Of a DNA stretch of 64,000 bases, positions 17,242-25,554 are shown piece by piece (the stretch's first letter is position 1; each line of letters begins with the position of its first letter). This stretch comes from Pseudoalteromonas amylolytica (GTDB taxonomy: Bacteria; Pseudomonadota; Gammaproteobacteria; Enterobacterales; Alteromonadaceae), in contig NZ_MKJU01000006.1 of NCBI RefSeq assembly GCF_001854605.1, positions 389,641-453,640 on the forward strand. The letters run 5' to 3'. The notes under the pieces were generated by a model. It was not told where the DNA came from and searched no databases. It saw nothing but the letters and a program-made list of their open reading frames with translations. The position numbers and the translations under genes were made by a program.

Positions 17242-18443
17242 ATTTACATATTCAACGGTTGGCCTTTATTGCATCATGCGTCGCATTAACTGTAACTGCT
17301 ATGACCTTTGCCGTGAGAGCAGGCATTCTTTCAAATCTCAATGAAACGTTACAACTAAGTGACGGACAACTAGGCTGGGTTAATGCAACCGCTTTTTTTG
17401 GTTTTCCGTTAGCGACAATAGTTGGTGGCGCCTTCTACGAAAAACTAGGGGCAAGACGCCTATTAATTATCGCCTTTTTCGGTCATGTAGTAGGCCTGCT
17501 ATTGACTGCAACGGCAACTGGTTTTCTTAGCTTGCTTTTAGCCACCTTCTTAATCGGTTTAGCCAATGGTGCAGTGGAAGCTGGATGTAACCCGTTGATA
17601 ACTAGTTTATTCCCATCAAATAAAACCACGATGTTAAATCGCTTCCATGTATGGTTTCCCGCTGGGATTGTGGTTGGTTCGCTCTTGTGTTTGAGCATGG
17701 AAGAACTAAGCATTGGTTGGCGTACTCAGGTTGCGCTATTACTTGTCCCTACATCAATATATGGCATTTTTCTGGTACTCCTACCAAAAAACGTTGGAAA
17801 GACATCAGAGCAACCTCTCCATCACGCGAGCGCCTATCGAGCCATGCTGTCACCAATGTATCTTTTCGCATTGCTGTGTATGACACTCACGGCAAGTACT
17901 GAGTTGTTAACACAGCAATGGATAGAGCGAATACTTACTGACACAGGTGCCTCTGCAATGGCTATATTGGCGCTTATTACAGGAACAATGGCCGTAGGTC
18001 GTTACTTTGCTGGGCCGCTTGTTAAAACACTTAATCCTATTGGTGTCCTTTTGCTTAGTGCGTGCTTTGCATACATGGGACTAACATTTATGCGCTTTGC
18101 AGACGGATCACAGGTTTATTACGCCGCTATCATTTTTGCGTTAGGCGTAACGTATTTTTGGCCGACCATGCTTGGATTTGTAGCGGAAACGCTACCATCT
18201 ACGCGTGCCCTAGGTTTGGGGGGGATGGGGGCTGCTGGCATGCTAGCTGTTGGTATCTGGAACCCAATTATTGGCGCATTTATTGAAGCTAAAAATAAAA
18301 GCAGTTCAAGCTCGGTGGCCGAAACATTAGAGGTGCTCAGTTATTTTCCGTTGTGCTTAATTGTCGCCTTTGGTGGGGTATTTCTGATCAGATTTGTTGT
18401 CTCAAAGCGAGCTACGCAGAAGGAAGTTATCAATGATGCTTGA
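17238..18443 (+). CDS. MFS transporter, FucP/YbjJ-like
   Basis: 401 aa with about 12 hydrophobic helices. The loop 2-3 motif is GGAFYEKLGARRLLIIAF, the MFS signature A region. The second half repeats the pattern (YFAGPLVKTLNPIGVLLLSA). Length and sequence style fit the FucP/YbjJ sugar-transporter branch. Its ATG overlaps the stop of the isomerase gene (ATGA), and its end overlaps the Tat subunit gene by 11 nt. It would import the sugar or keto-sugar handled by the operon. The substrate is inferred only from context. Confidence 0.88.
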   Translation: MNLHIQRLAFIASCVALTVTAMTFAVRAGILSNLNETLQLSDGQLGWVNATAFFGFPLATIVGGAFYEKLGARRLLIIAFFGHVVGLLLTATATGFLSLLLATFLIGLANGAVEAGCNPLITSLFPSNKTTMLNRFHVWFPAGIVVGSLLCLSMEELSIGWRTQVALLLVPTSIYGIFLVLLPKNVGKTSEQPLHHASAYRAMLSPMYLFALLCMTLTASTELLTQQWIERILTDTGASAMAILALITGTMAVGRYFAGPLVKTLNPIGVLLLSACFAYMGLTFMRFADGSQVYYAAIIFALGVTYFWPTMLGFVAETLPSTRALGLGGMGAAGMLAVGIWNPIIGAFIEAKNKSSSSSVAETLEVLSYFPLCLIVAFGGVFLIRFVVSKRATQKEVINDA

Positions 18444-19041
18444 GCAACATGACCAATCTAAGCGCCGCTTCTTACAAGGCTTACTTGCCAGCCTTGGTGC
18501 AGGTATCACAACAGGTTTGATGAGTGAAAAAGCCATAGCAGCAGCGCTTACCTATCATTCTCACGCAAGTAAAGCGCCTTATCAGAATCAGGTGCTCAAT
18601 AAAGGGCAGCTGAAATTGTTAAAAGTAGTGTGTAATACCGTTATACCAACTACTGACACGCCGGGTGCTGGTGATATCGATGTCCACTACTTTATTGATA
18701 ATCAGCTACAACATTGCTATGACGTGCAGACGCACGTGCGGATGCGAACCACCGTGAACTTAATCGCACAAATGAGCCAAACCTTTCACAACCGTACATT
18801 TGAGCATTTACAAAGCCCACAACAAATAGCGCTCTTAACATCGCTTGATACAGGGTTAAAACCTTTTTCAAAAACACAACAGGCATGCTTTAAACAGCTA
18901 AAAGCATTGATCTGCTTTGGTTACTACACATCTGAAATTGGTGCCAGTGAAGAATTGGTTTATCAAGCGTATCCGGGTGGATTTGAGGGTGACATAACCT
19001 ATAGCGGTCAACGCAACTACGGCTCTTTGGCTTATTATTGA
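18433..19041 (+). CDS. Tat-exported small subunit of a GMC dehydrogenase (gluconate 2-dehydrogenase subunit 3 family)
   Basis: 202 aa from the ATG at 18433 (AGGAAG at 18421-18426); a longer upstream frame only overlaps the MFS gene. The N-terminus carries a twin-arginine signal, SKRRFLQGLLASLGAG. The body (LKLLKVVCNTVIPTTDTPGA ... YPGGFEGDITYSGQ) matches the gamma/'subunit 3' family that partners FAD-dependent GMC dehydrogenases. In known systems this subunit carries the Tat signal and the signal-less catalytic subunit travels with it. The next gene is exactly such a GMC subunit, so the pair should act in the periplasm. Confidence 0.88.
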   Translation: MMLEQHDQSKRRFLQGLLASLGAGITTGLMSEKAIAAALTYHSHASKAPYQNQVLNKGQLKLLKVVCNTVIPTTDTPGAGDIDVHYFIDNQLQHCYDVQTHVRMRTTVNLIAQMSQTFHNRTFEHLQSPQQIALLTSLDTGLKPFSKTQQACFKQLKALICFGYYTSEIGASEELVYQAYPGGFEGDITYSGQRNYGSLAYY

Positions 19042-19050
19042 GAAAACAGC

Positions 19051-20763
19051 ATGTATATAAAAGAATCAAAACAAAAGTATGATGCCATCGTGATTGGTTC
19101 AGGGATAACAGGAGGCTGGGCTGCAAAAGAGTTTTGCGAGAAGGGATTTAAAACGCTACTCATTGAGCGCGGAAGAATCGTGGAGCATCGAAAAGATTAC
19201 ATCGGTGAAGGCAAACCGCCTTGGGTGCAACCATTACGAAGTAAGGTGTCATTATCAGACGTTGAGCAGCAATACCGTATCCAAAAAAACTGTTATGCGT
19301 TTAATGACAGCACCAAGCATTTTTTTGGTAACGACCAAGATCTGCCCTATGTAACAGCAAACGATACTGACTTTTGGTGGATCCGTGCCAATCAACTTGG
19401 TGGTAAGTCGCTCCTTTGGCATCGCTTTTGTTATCGTTGGAGCGACTTCGATTTTAACGCAAACCGCCTTGATGGCTTTGGCAACGATTGGCCGATTCGC
19501 TACAAAGATTTGCAGCGATGGTATCAATATGTGGAGCGTCACGTTGGTATTTGTGGTCAAAAAGAGGGATTAGTACAGCTACCAGATAGCGAGTTTTTAC
19601 CGCCTTTTGACATGACTGCACCTGAGTTGGAGATCAAAAAAAAGCTGGAAAAAATGTTTCCCGATCGCAAGCTAATTCACGGTCGACAAGCCCACCTCAC
19701 AAAGCCATCCGCTCTTCACTTAAAGCAAGGGCGCGGCCAGTGCCAAGCTAGAAATGAATGCCAAAAAGGGTGCTCTTTTGGTGCTTATTTTTCAACCCAA
19801 AGTTCCACTTTACCTGATGCTGCTAAGACTGGGTTATTACAAATTGCACCTAATAGTGTGGTTGAAAGTTTGATTTTTGATCCTGCAAGTAACCGCGTGA
19901 AAGGCGTACGTGTTATCGATAATGAAGACTTAAGCGAACGTGAATATTTTGCAAATGTTGTATTTTTATGTGCATCGACGCTTGGTTCTACTCAAATTTT
20001 GTTAAATTCCAAAAATAAAGCATTTCCCAATGGCCTTGCTAATCGCTCTGGTGTGCTTGGTCATTACTTGATGGATCATAACTATAACGCTTGGGCAAAT
20101 GCCGACATACCGGGGTTCGAAGATGCTTTTTACTCTGGCCGAAGACCCGGCGGGCTGTACATACCTAACTTTTACTTTAAACCAGATCCAAAACGACCAT
20201 TTCTACGCGGCTATGGTATGTCGGCGGGTACATACAGAGAAGGGTGGACGTCAATACAACATCAAGATGGTATCGGATTAGCATTTAAGCAACGGTTACA
20301 AATGCCAGGAAAGTGGCGGTTTTGGCTTGGAGCACAAGGTGAAATGTTGCCTAGGTTTGAAAACTGCGTACAGCTTCACACGAGCAAAAAAGATAAGTGG
20401 GGTATTCCGTTACTAGAAATTAACTGCCGCTTTTCAGATAACGAGCAGCGCATGATGGAAGATGCGGCCGAGCAGGGATATCGAATGCTCGAAAAAATTG
20501 GCCTAGAAAACGTTAAATCGGGCCTACACAACAAACCCCCCGGTTCTGGGATCCATGAGCTTGGCACAGCAAGAATGGGGCGAGATCCGAAAGAATCGGT
20601 GCTTAATGGCTACAACCAGTGCCACGATATTCCAAACCTATTTGTTACTGATGGCTCAAGTTTTTGCTCATCAGCAGTACAAAACCCAAGCTTGACCTTT
20701 ATGGCAATGACGGTACGAGCGGTCAACTATGCGGTTAAAGAAGTTGCTGCAAGAAGAATTTAA
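19051..20763 (+). CDS. FAD-dependent GMC dehydrogenase catalytic subunit (glucoside 3-dehydrogenase-like)
   Basis: 570 aa without signal peptide. FAD-binding GxGxxG at residues 11-30 (DAIVIGSGITGGWAAKEF). The cysteine cluster at Cys231, Cys237 and Cys241 (C-x5-C-x3-C) matches the [3Fe-4S] site of FAD-glucose/fructose dehydrogenases. The C-terminal GMC active site is HELGTARMG plus SAVQNPSLTFMAM. Together with the Tat subunit just upstream this would be a periplasmic sugar or glycoside dehydrogenase passing electrons to a cytochrome. No cytochrome c subunit lies in this operon, so the electron acceptor must come from elsewhere. The specificity (C3 of glycosides versus C1 or C2 of sugars) is inferred from the surrounding isomerase and Gfo/Idh genes. 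Confidence 0.88.
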   Translation: MYIKESKQKYDAIVIGSGITGGWAAKEFCEKGFKTLLIERGRIVEHRKDYIGEGKPPWVQPLRSKVSLSDVEQQYRIQKNCYAFNDSTKHFFGNDQDLPYVTANDTDFWWIRANQLGGKSLLWHRFCYRWSDFDFNANRLDGFGNDWPIRYKDLQRWYQYVERHVGICGQKEGLVQLPDSEFLPPFDMTAPELEIKKKLEKMFPDRKLIHGRQAHLTKPSALHLKQGRGQCQARNECQKGCSFGAYFSTQSSTLPDAAKTGLLQIAPNSVVESLIFDPASNRVKGVRVIDNEDLSEREYFANVVFLCASTLGSTQILLNSKNKAFPNGLANRSGVLGHYLMDHNYNAWANADIPGFEDAFYSGRRPGGLYIPNFYFKPDPKRPFLRGYGMSAGTYREGWTSIQHQDGIGLAFKQRLQMPGKWRFWLGAQGEMLPRFENCVQLHTSKKDKWGIPLLEINCRFSDNEQRMMEDAAEQGYRMLEKIGLENVKSGLHNKPPGSGIHELGTARMGRDPKESVLNGYNQCHDIPNLFVTDGSSFCSSAVQNPSLTFMAMTVRAVNYAVKEVAARRI

Positions 20764-20783
20764 AATAAAAAAGGAAACGAAAC

Positions 20784-21716
20784 ATGTCTATTTTTTCACG
20801 CTTAACCCTGTTCTTGGTATGTGTAGGGTTGTTGAGCGCTTACAGTGCTTTTTCAAGCTCGTATTTAGATTCGAAGGGAAAGAAAGCGATTGAGCCTGAA
20901 AATATTCCACCAGTCAGCATCCAGCTTTGGTCTGTAAATGAAACACTTAAAAAAGATTTTGCAGGCACATTAAAGGCTATCTCTAAAATGGGCTTTGAAG
21001 CCGTAGAATTTGCTGGGCATTTTGGACCTTATGGTGAGGACCCACAAGGTTTAAAGAAATTTTTAGACAGCTTGCACCTCAAAGTCAGTGGCGCACATGT
21101 CAAAATGCGCGATCTTACAGATGATAAGTTTTTAAATACTGTACGCTTTTATCAGCAACTAGGTACCCCTATGTTGATAGTTCCTAGCGATAAGCGCGCG
21201 GAACACGCTGATACCATTGATGCTTTTGTTGCACAAGTAAACAAGGTCGCTGCAAAAATGCGAGATACAGGTATGGGCTTTGGCTTTCACAATCATGACC
21301 GTGAGCTTGTTCAATATCAGAACAGTACCTTCTGGGACTACATTGCCACTCATACAGCCGATGATTTTATTTTGCAATTGGATGTGGGATGGACCGTATA
21401 TGCAGGTAAAGACCCTGTGGCTTACATCAACCGCTACCCCAATCGAACCCTTACAACACACTTAAAAGCCAAATTCCCATCTAACACGAAAGGCAAAAAA
21501 CCACTAATCGGTCAGGACATCACAAACTGGGCATCCGTTATCCGTGCCTGTGTGATAAACGGCGGGACCCAATGGTTAGTGCTTGAGCAAGAAGAATACC
21601 CTGATGGGTTAAGTCAGCTTGAAGCTGTAGAAAAATCAAAGCAAGGGTTAGATGCAGTAATCAGACAAATAACAGCGGTTAAGGCTACGCACTTGAGTTT
21701 ATCTTCCGCTCAGTGA
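20784..21716 (+). CDS. Exported sugar phosphate isomerase/epimerase-like TIM-barrel protein
   Basis: 310 aa. N-terminal hydrophobic signal (MSIFSRLTLFLVCVGLLSAY) then a xylose-isomerase-like barrel: VSIQLWSVNETLKKDFAGTL at the first strand, MGFEAVEFAGHFGPYG, GMGFGFHNHDREL (His and Glu/Asp ligands), FILQLDVGWTVYAGKDPVAY (Asp), TTHLKAKFP (His) and WLVLEQEEYP (Glu). It sits 20 nt after the GMC gene with an AGGAA ribosome site and probably ends the operon. Because it is exported together with the dehydrogenase, it may cleave or isomerise a 3-keto-glycoside in the periplasm, while the cytoplasmic paralogue acts after import. That role is inference. Confidence 0.85.
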   Translation: MSIFSRLTLFLVCVGLLSAYSAFSSSYLDSKGKKAIEPENIPPVSIQLWSVNETLKKDFAGTLKAISKMGFEAVEFAGHFGPYGEDPQGLKKFLDSLHLKVSGAHVKMRDLTDDKFLNTVRFYQQLGTPMLIVPSDKRAEHADTIDAFVAQVNKVAAKMRDTGMGFGFHNHDRELVQYQNSTFWDYIATHTADDFILQLDVGWTVYAGKDPVAYINRYPNRTLTTHLKAKFPSNTKGKKPLIGQDITNWASVIRACVINGGTQWLVLEQEEYPDGLSQLEAVEKSKQGLDAVIRQITAVKATHLSLSSAQ

Positions 21717-21831
21717 GCCGTTAATTCGAACCACAAAAACAGTAAAACGAAAGGCATTTAATTTGGATAAAAAATACAAGGCTTGATTGCAAGCCAACCC
21801 AAATACTTACCATCAACAAGGATACAACAAC

Positions 21832-24800
21832 ATGAAACTTACTACTTTAGCACTGTGTACGCTCAGCGTTTGCAGTGTGCACTTGGCTGCGCAAGAAAGT
21901 GTAAAGCCAGCATTAATAAAACATAAGAGCACAGTTCACAGGCATGCTCTCGATGATACGCTAACGCCAAGCTGTGGCGCTGAGAAAAACGGCCAAAATT
22001 GGGCGAAACTGCAATCTCAAGCAAAGCGCTCGCAGGGTCAAATACCACGTATTATGCGCTCAGCTACATACGATAAAAGTGTATTTGACGAACTTCAGCA
22101 AGACAGCATTGCAGTCGATGGCAGATACTATATTCCTGTCGTATTTCATGTCTATGGTGATGCTTACAATTGCACCGATGAGAGCGCGAAATGCCTAACC
22201 GATGAAAAAATACAAGACGCACTGACCAAGCTCAATAATGATTTTCAGGGGTTATCTGTTGATTCTCCAGCCATAGCTCCGCAGTTTGAGGCAATTCGAG
22301 AAAACCTGAACATCGAATTCGTTCTGGCACGTAAAGACCCAAGCGGTAATCAAACCAATGGCATTGTTCGCTATAACCACGATCAAACAGGTTATGGTAA
22401 TCATGATGACCAAACCCTTGCAAAAATTAAAGCTGATGCTTGGAATAACTATCGTTACATGAATGTGTACCTCATGCATGATTTGTATGATGATGGTAAA
22501 GAAACCAACTCAGGTGTCGCATGGTATCCAGAGTTGGCAATGACACAGCAAGGTACAGCACGAGTGGTCTACAACGGCCATTACGTAGGGAATAACACCA
22601 GTGAAAATTTTCGCTCTGTTCTGACTCATGAATTTGGTCACTGGCTAAACCTGATTCACACATTTGAAACCAAACAGTGTTCAATCACTAACGAGGCTTT
22701 TTGTGGTTCAACAGGTGATAGAAGCTGTGATACACCACAAATGTCTATGCCAGGTGACATGCAAAATAATGCACCTAATTGCCTAGGCCAGCAGACTAAC
22801 ACAGAAAACTTTATGCACTATTCGGACAATTATGCCATGTTTACTCAGGTACAGGTTGAGCGAATGACAGCAGCGTTACACAATCCGGCTCGCAGTACAT
22901 TGTGGTCAAATGAAAACTTGGTGGCTACGGGGTTGTCGCAGTATGTGAGTGATAGCCCTAGACCGTGGGATGGTGCATCTGGTCTTGATGTTGAACCGCA
23001 AGGTACTACTATTGCAAGCTTCGATATTCCATTTGCCGAAAAATCAGTGGTGGATACATTTGAAATTAACCTGCCAAATACTGCTCGTAATGTCATGTTT
23101 TATCTCAATGGTCACACTGAAGACCCTGATTTGTATGTGTCAAAAGGACAAGCTCCAACGCCTCCGACAGGCGATTCTGAACAGTGGATTGCTGATTTAA
23201 TCTCTTTCAATAGTGCTGGCAGCAGTGAAGCAGTCACTGTTGATACGCCCGATGTCACGGTACCTTACTTTGCTTCGGTGCATGCATTTAGCGCCTACAG
23301 TAATGCAACGCTGAGCGTGCTTCAAGGCACAGACCCATATCTTGAACCAGGAGAGCAGCGTTATACATTATTTAAACTCGATGATTTATGGGCCAACAAA
23401 AAAAATGCGTCTTGGCCGGATCGCCTCGGGAAAACTTATGACTTCCAATTTAGCGTGCCAGACAACGCGTCTCGTGTTGTTGTGGTTGTTCCTGGTGGCT
23501 ATCAAGGTCCAAAAATGGCAGATGGCTCTATTAAAAGAAATGGAGACTTAGATCTCTATGTTGCCAAGGGACGCACTGTAACGAAGGATGATTTTGACTG
23601 CCGCCCATTTACTTGGAAAGGGATATCAGAATACTGTGAATTTCAAGGCGGTGGTGACTTCGAGGTGATCATAGACCCATTTGAAACTTATACGAATGCA
23701 TCCATTCACGTGTACTATGAAATAGCGGACTCAGGTAATCAGCCTCCTTTTGCGAATATTAACGGACAGAATAAATATGAAGCAGTAGGTCATGCACTTC
23801 AATTGACGAGTTTTGGGTCAAATGACCCTGATGGCGAAGTCATGTCTTATCTATGGGACTTTGGTGACGGCACACAAGCTTCTACTGCAAACCCCATTCA
23901 TACTTATTCAGAGGTAGGCACTTACAACATTTCGCTTACTGTGACCGACAATACAGGCTGGAGCACAACAGCGCACGCGCAAGCTTTTATTACACAAAAC
24001 TCTCCTAATGATGCGCCTTTATGTAACGAGTGTGAACGCGTGTATTTAACAGATGAGCTTAATTTAAATGCCAAAGCAAATGGTCAGCTTTATAGTTACG
24101 AGTTCGCTGTACCTGAAGCTGCGTCTAAAGTGACTTTTGAATTGGTAGAAAGGTATAACGGCGACCCTGATATGCACGTTAGTCTAAATCAAGCTGTTTC
24201 AAAATCACAATACGACTGTCGTCCATGGGAAGCACCTAGTCAAACTGAACTATGTCAGTTTGAGCAAGGGGGTATATTCAATGTCATGATTGACCCATTC
24301 AAAGATTACGACTCTCTGCGCTTTAAAGCCTATTATGATATTCACCGTGATGCAGACCGCTCAGAGCCCAATCGGTTACCTATCGCAGATGCAGGCGGTA
24401 ACAAAACAGTAAGAGCTGGCAGCGATATACAGCTAGATGGGGGCAACTCTAATGATACAGACGGCACAATTGTAGAATATGAATGGGATTTTGGTCATGG
24501 CGTCACTGCCACAGGGGAGCAGTTATCGTATCGTTTTGAGCGTTCGGGCAGTTATCCAATCCGTTTAACTGTGACCGACAACAAAGGTGCAAAAGCAAGT
24601 GTTCAAATAATCATTCGTGTACTCCCAATAGGCGATTATGACGAAGATGGTAACGTTGATATTGATGATATAGAGGCGCTTAGAGCAGCTATTGACGCTA
24701 ACTTACCTCTGGATAGTTCATTCGATATCAATGGAGATGGCATAATAAATAGTCACGACGTTGAACAATTACACACTTTGTGTAGCTTTGCCGACTGTTC

Positions 24801-25446
24801 AAATATTCCACCCGCCCCAAAACCACCCATTGCCATCGCGTCAGCTTCTAAAGCAGACATTCAAATTAGCGAAACTGTGGATTTTAGTAGCACAGGCTCA
24901 GACGATGAGTTTGGACAGATAGTCGCCTATCACTGGGATTTTGGCGATAGTACACAAAGCACTTTCGCCAACCCAAGCCATAGCTATACAGCTGCTGGTG
25001 TGTATCAAGTGACATTAACAGTGACTGACAATGACAACATGACTGCAACTACGAGCGTTACAGTGAATGTGAACCATGCCCCGCTAACTGATGCCTGTAC
25101 CCAACCGAGCGATGGTGAAATCCGACGTCTAACACCAAGCAAAGCGCATTGTGTTAACAGCACTCGTGGATATTCATTTGCAGAGATGGACCGAGGGCAT
25201 CAAAACGTTGCCATTACACTTATCAATGCACCCAGTGACACCAAGGTTTATTTGGGCGATGGGCATTGGCCTAAAGCGGATGGTAGCGACCACGATGCGG
25301 TTTCCATAACACAGGGTAACCAAGCATGTTTGTTTTATAAAATCACTGAACAGTCGCGCTATTGGGGTTATTTGAAGATGTCTGGAAACCCTATCGGCGC
25401 AACAATCGTAGTCGACTACGACGTAGCTGGTTGTCGTCCACACTAG
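21832..25446 (+). CDS. Large secreted M43-type metalloprotease with PPC, PKD and dockerin-like modules
   Basis: 1204 aa from the ATG at 21832 (AAGGA 9 nt upstream); an in-frame TTG at 21787 is less likely because the signal peptide begins at MKLTTLALCTLSVCSVHLAA. A pro-region is followed by an M43 pappalysin-like catalytic domain with LTHEFGHWLNLIHTF (His266, Glu267, His270, His276) and ENFMHYSDNY as Met-turn. Then come three PPC-like beta domains, two sharing a DCRPF/DCRPW...C pair, interleaved with three PKD domains (YLWDFGDGTQ, YEWDFGHGV, YHWDFGDST). A dockerin-like calcium pair (DYDEDGNVDIDDIEAL; DINGDGIINSHDVEQL) lies at about 940-990. The end is a Cys-containing beta domain. It acts outside the cell on protein, probably matrix material. 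Confidence 0.9.
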   Translation: MKLTTLALCTLSVCSVHLAAQESVKPALIKHKSTVHRHALDDTLTPSCGAEKNGQNWAKLQSQAKRSQGQIPRIMRSATYDKSVFDELQQDSIAVDGRYYIPVVFHVYGDAYNCTDESAKCLTDEKIQDALTKLNNDFQGLSVDSPAIAPQFEAIRENLNIEFVLARKDPSGNQTNGIVRYNHDQTGYGNHDDQTLAKIKADAWNNYRYMNVYLMHDLYDDGKETNSGVAWYPELAMTQQGTARVVYNGHYVGNNTSENFRSVLTHEFGHWLNLIHTFETKQCSITNEAFCGSTGDRSCDTPQMSMPGDMQNNAPNCLGQQTNTENFMHYSDNYAMFTQVQVERMTAALHNPARSTLWSNENLVATGLSQYVSDSPRPWDGASGLDVEPQGTTIASFDIPFAEKSVVDTFEINLPNTARNVMFYLNGHTEDPDLYVSKGQAPTPPTGDSEQWIADLISFNSAGSSEAVTVDTPDVTVPYFASVHAFSAYSNATLSVLQGTDPYLEPGEQRYTLFKLDDLWANKKNASWPDRLGKTYDFQFSVPDNASRVVVVVPGGYQGPKMADGSIKRNGDLDLYVAKGRTVTKDDFDCRPFTWKGISEYCEFQGGGDFEVIIDPFETYTNASIHVYYEIADSGNQPPFANINGQNKYEAVGHALQLTSFGSNDPDGEVMSYLWDFGDGTQASTANPIHTYSEVGTYNISLTVTDNTGWSTTAHAQAFITQNSPNDAPLCNECERVYLTDELNLNAKANGQLYSYEFAVPEAASKVTFELVERYNGDPDMHVSLNQAVSKSQYDCRPWEAPSQTELCQFEQGGIFNVMIDPFKDYDSLRFKAYYDIHRDADRSEPNRLPIADAGGNKTVRAGSDIQLDGGNSNDTDGTIVEYEWDFGHGVTATGEQLSYRFERSGSYPIRLTVTDNKGAKASVQIIIRVLPIGDYDEDGNVDIDDIEALRAAIDANLPLDSSFDINGDGIINSHDVEQLHTLCSFADCSNIPPAPKPPIAIASASKADIQISETVDFSSTGSDDEFGQIVAYHWDFGDSTQSTFANPSHSYTAAGVYQVTLTVTDNDNMTATTSVTVNVNHAPLTDACTQPSDGEIRRLTPSKAHCVNSTRGYSFAEMDRGHQNVAITLINAPSDTKVYLGDGHWPKADGSDHDAVSITQGNQACLFYKITEQSRYWGYLKMSGNPIGATIVVDYDVAGCRPH

Positions 25447-25454
25447 AGCGCTAC

Positions 25455-25482
25455 AAAGACCCCAATGAAACTTGGGGTCTTT
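25455..25482 (+). terminator. Intrinsic terminator of the M43 protease gene
   Basis: Perfect 11-bp stem AAAGACCCCAA / TTGGGGTCTTT with a 6-nt loop, 8 bp after the stop. Confidence 0.9.
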
Positions 25483-25554
25483 GCTTACTTCATTTGAGCG
25501 CTTAAAAGACACATACGAGTGCTCAGTACCTAATCAATTCACTGAGACAACAAC

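Noticed and set aside
21832..25446. Cellulosome component because of the dockerin-like module
   Set aside because: No cohesin or scaffoldin gene is in the window and the organism type does not build cellulosomes; the module probably has another role.
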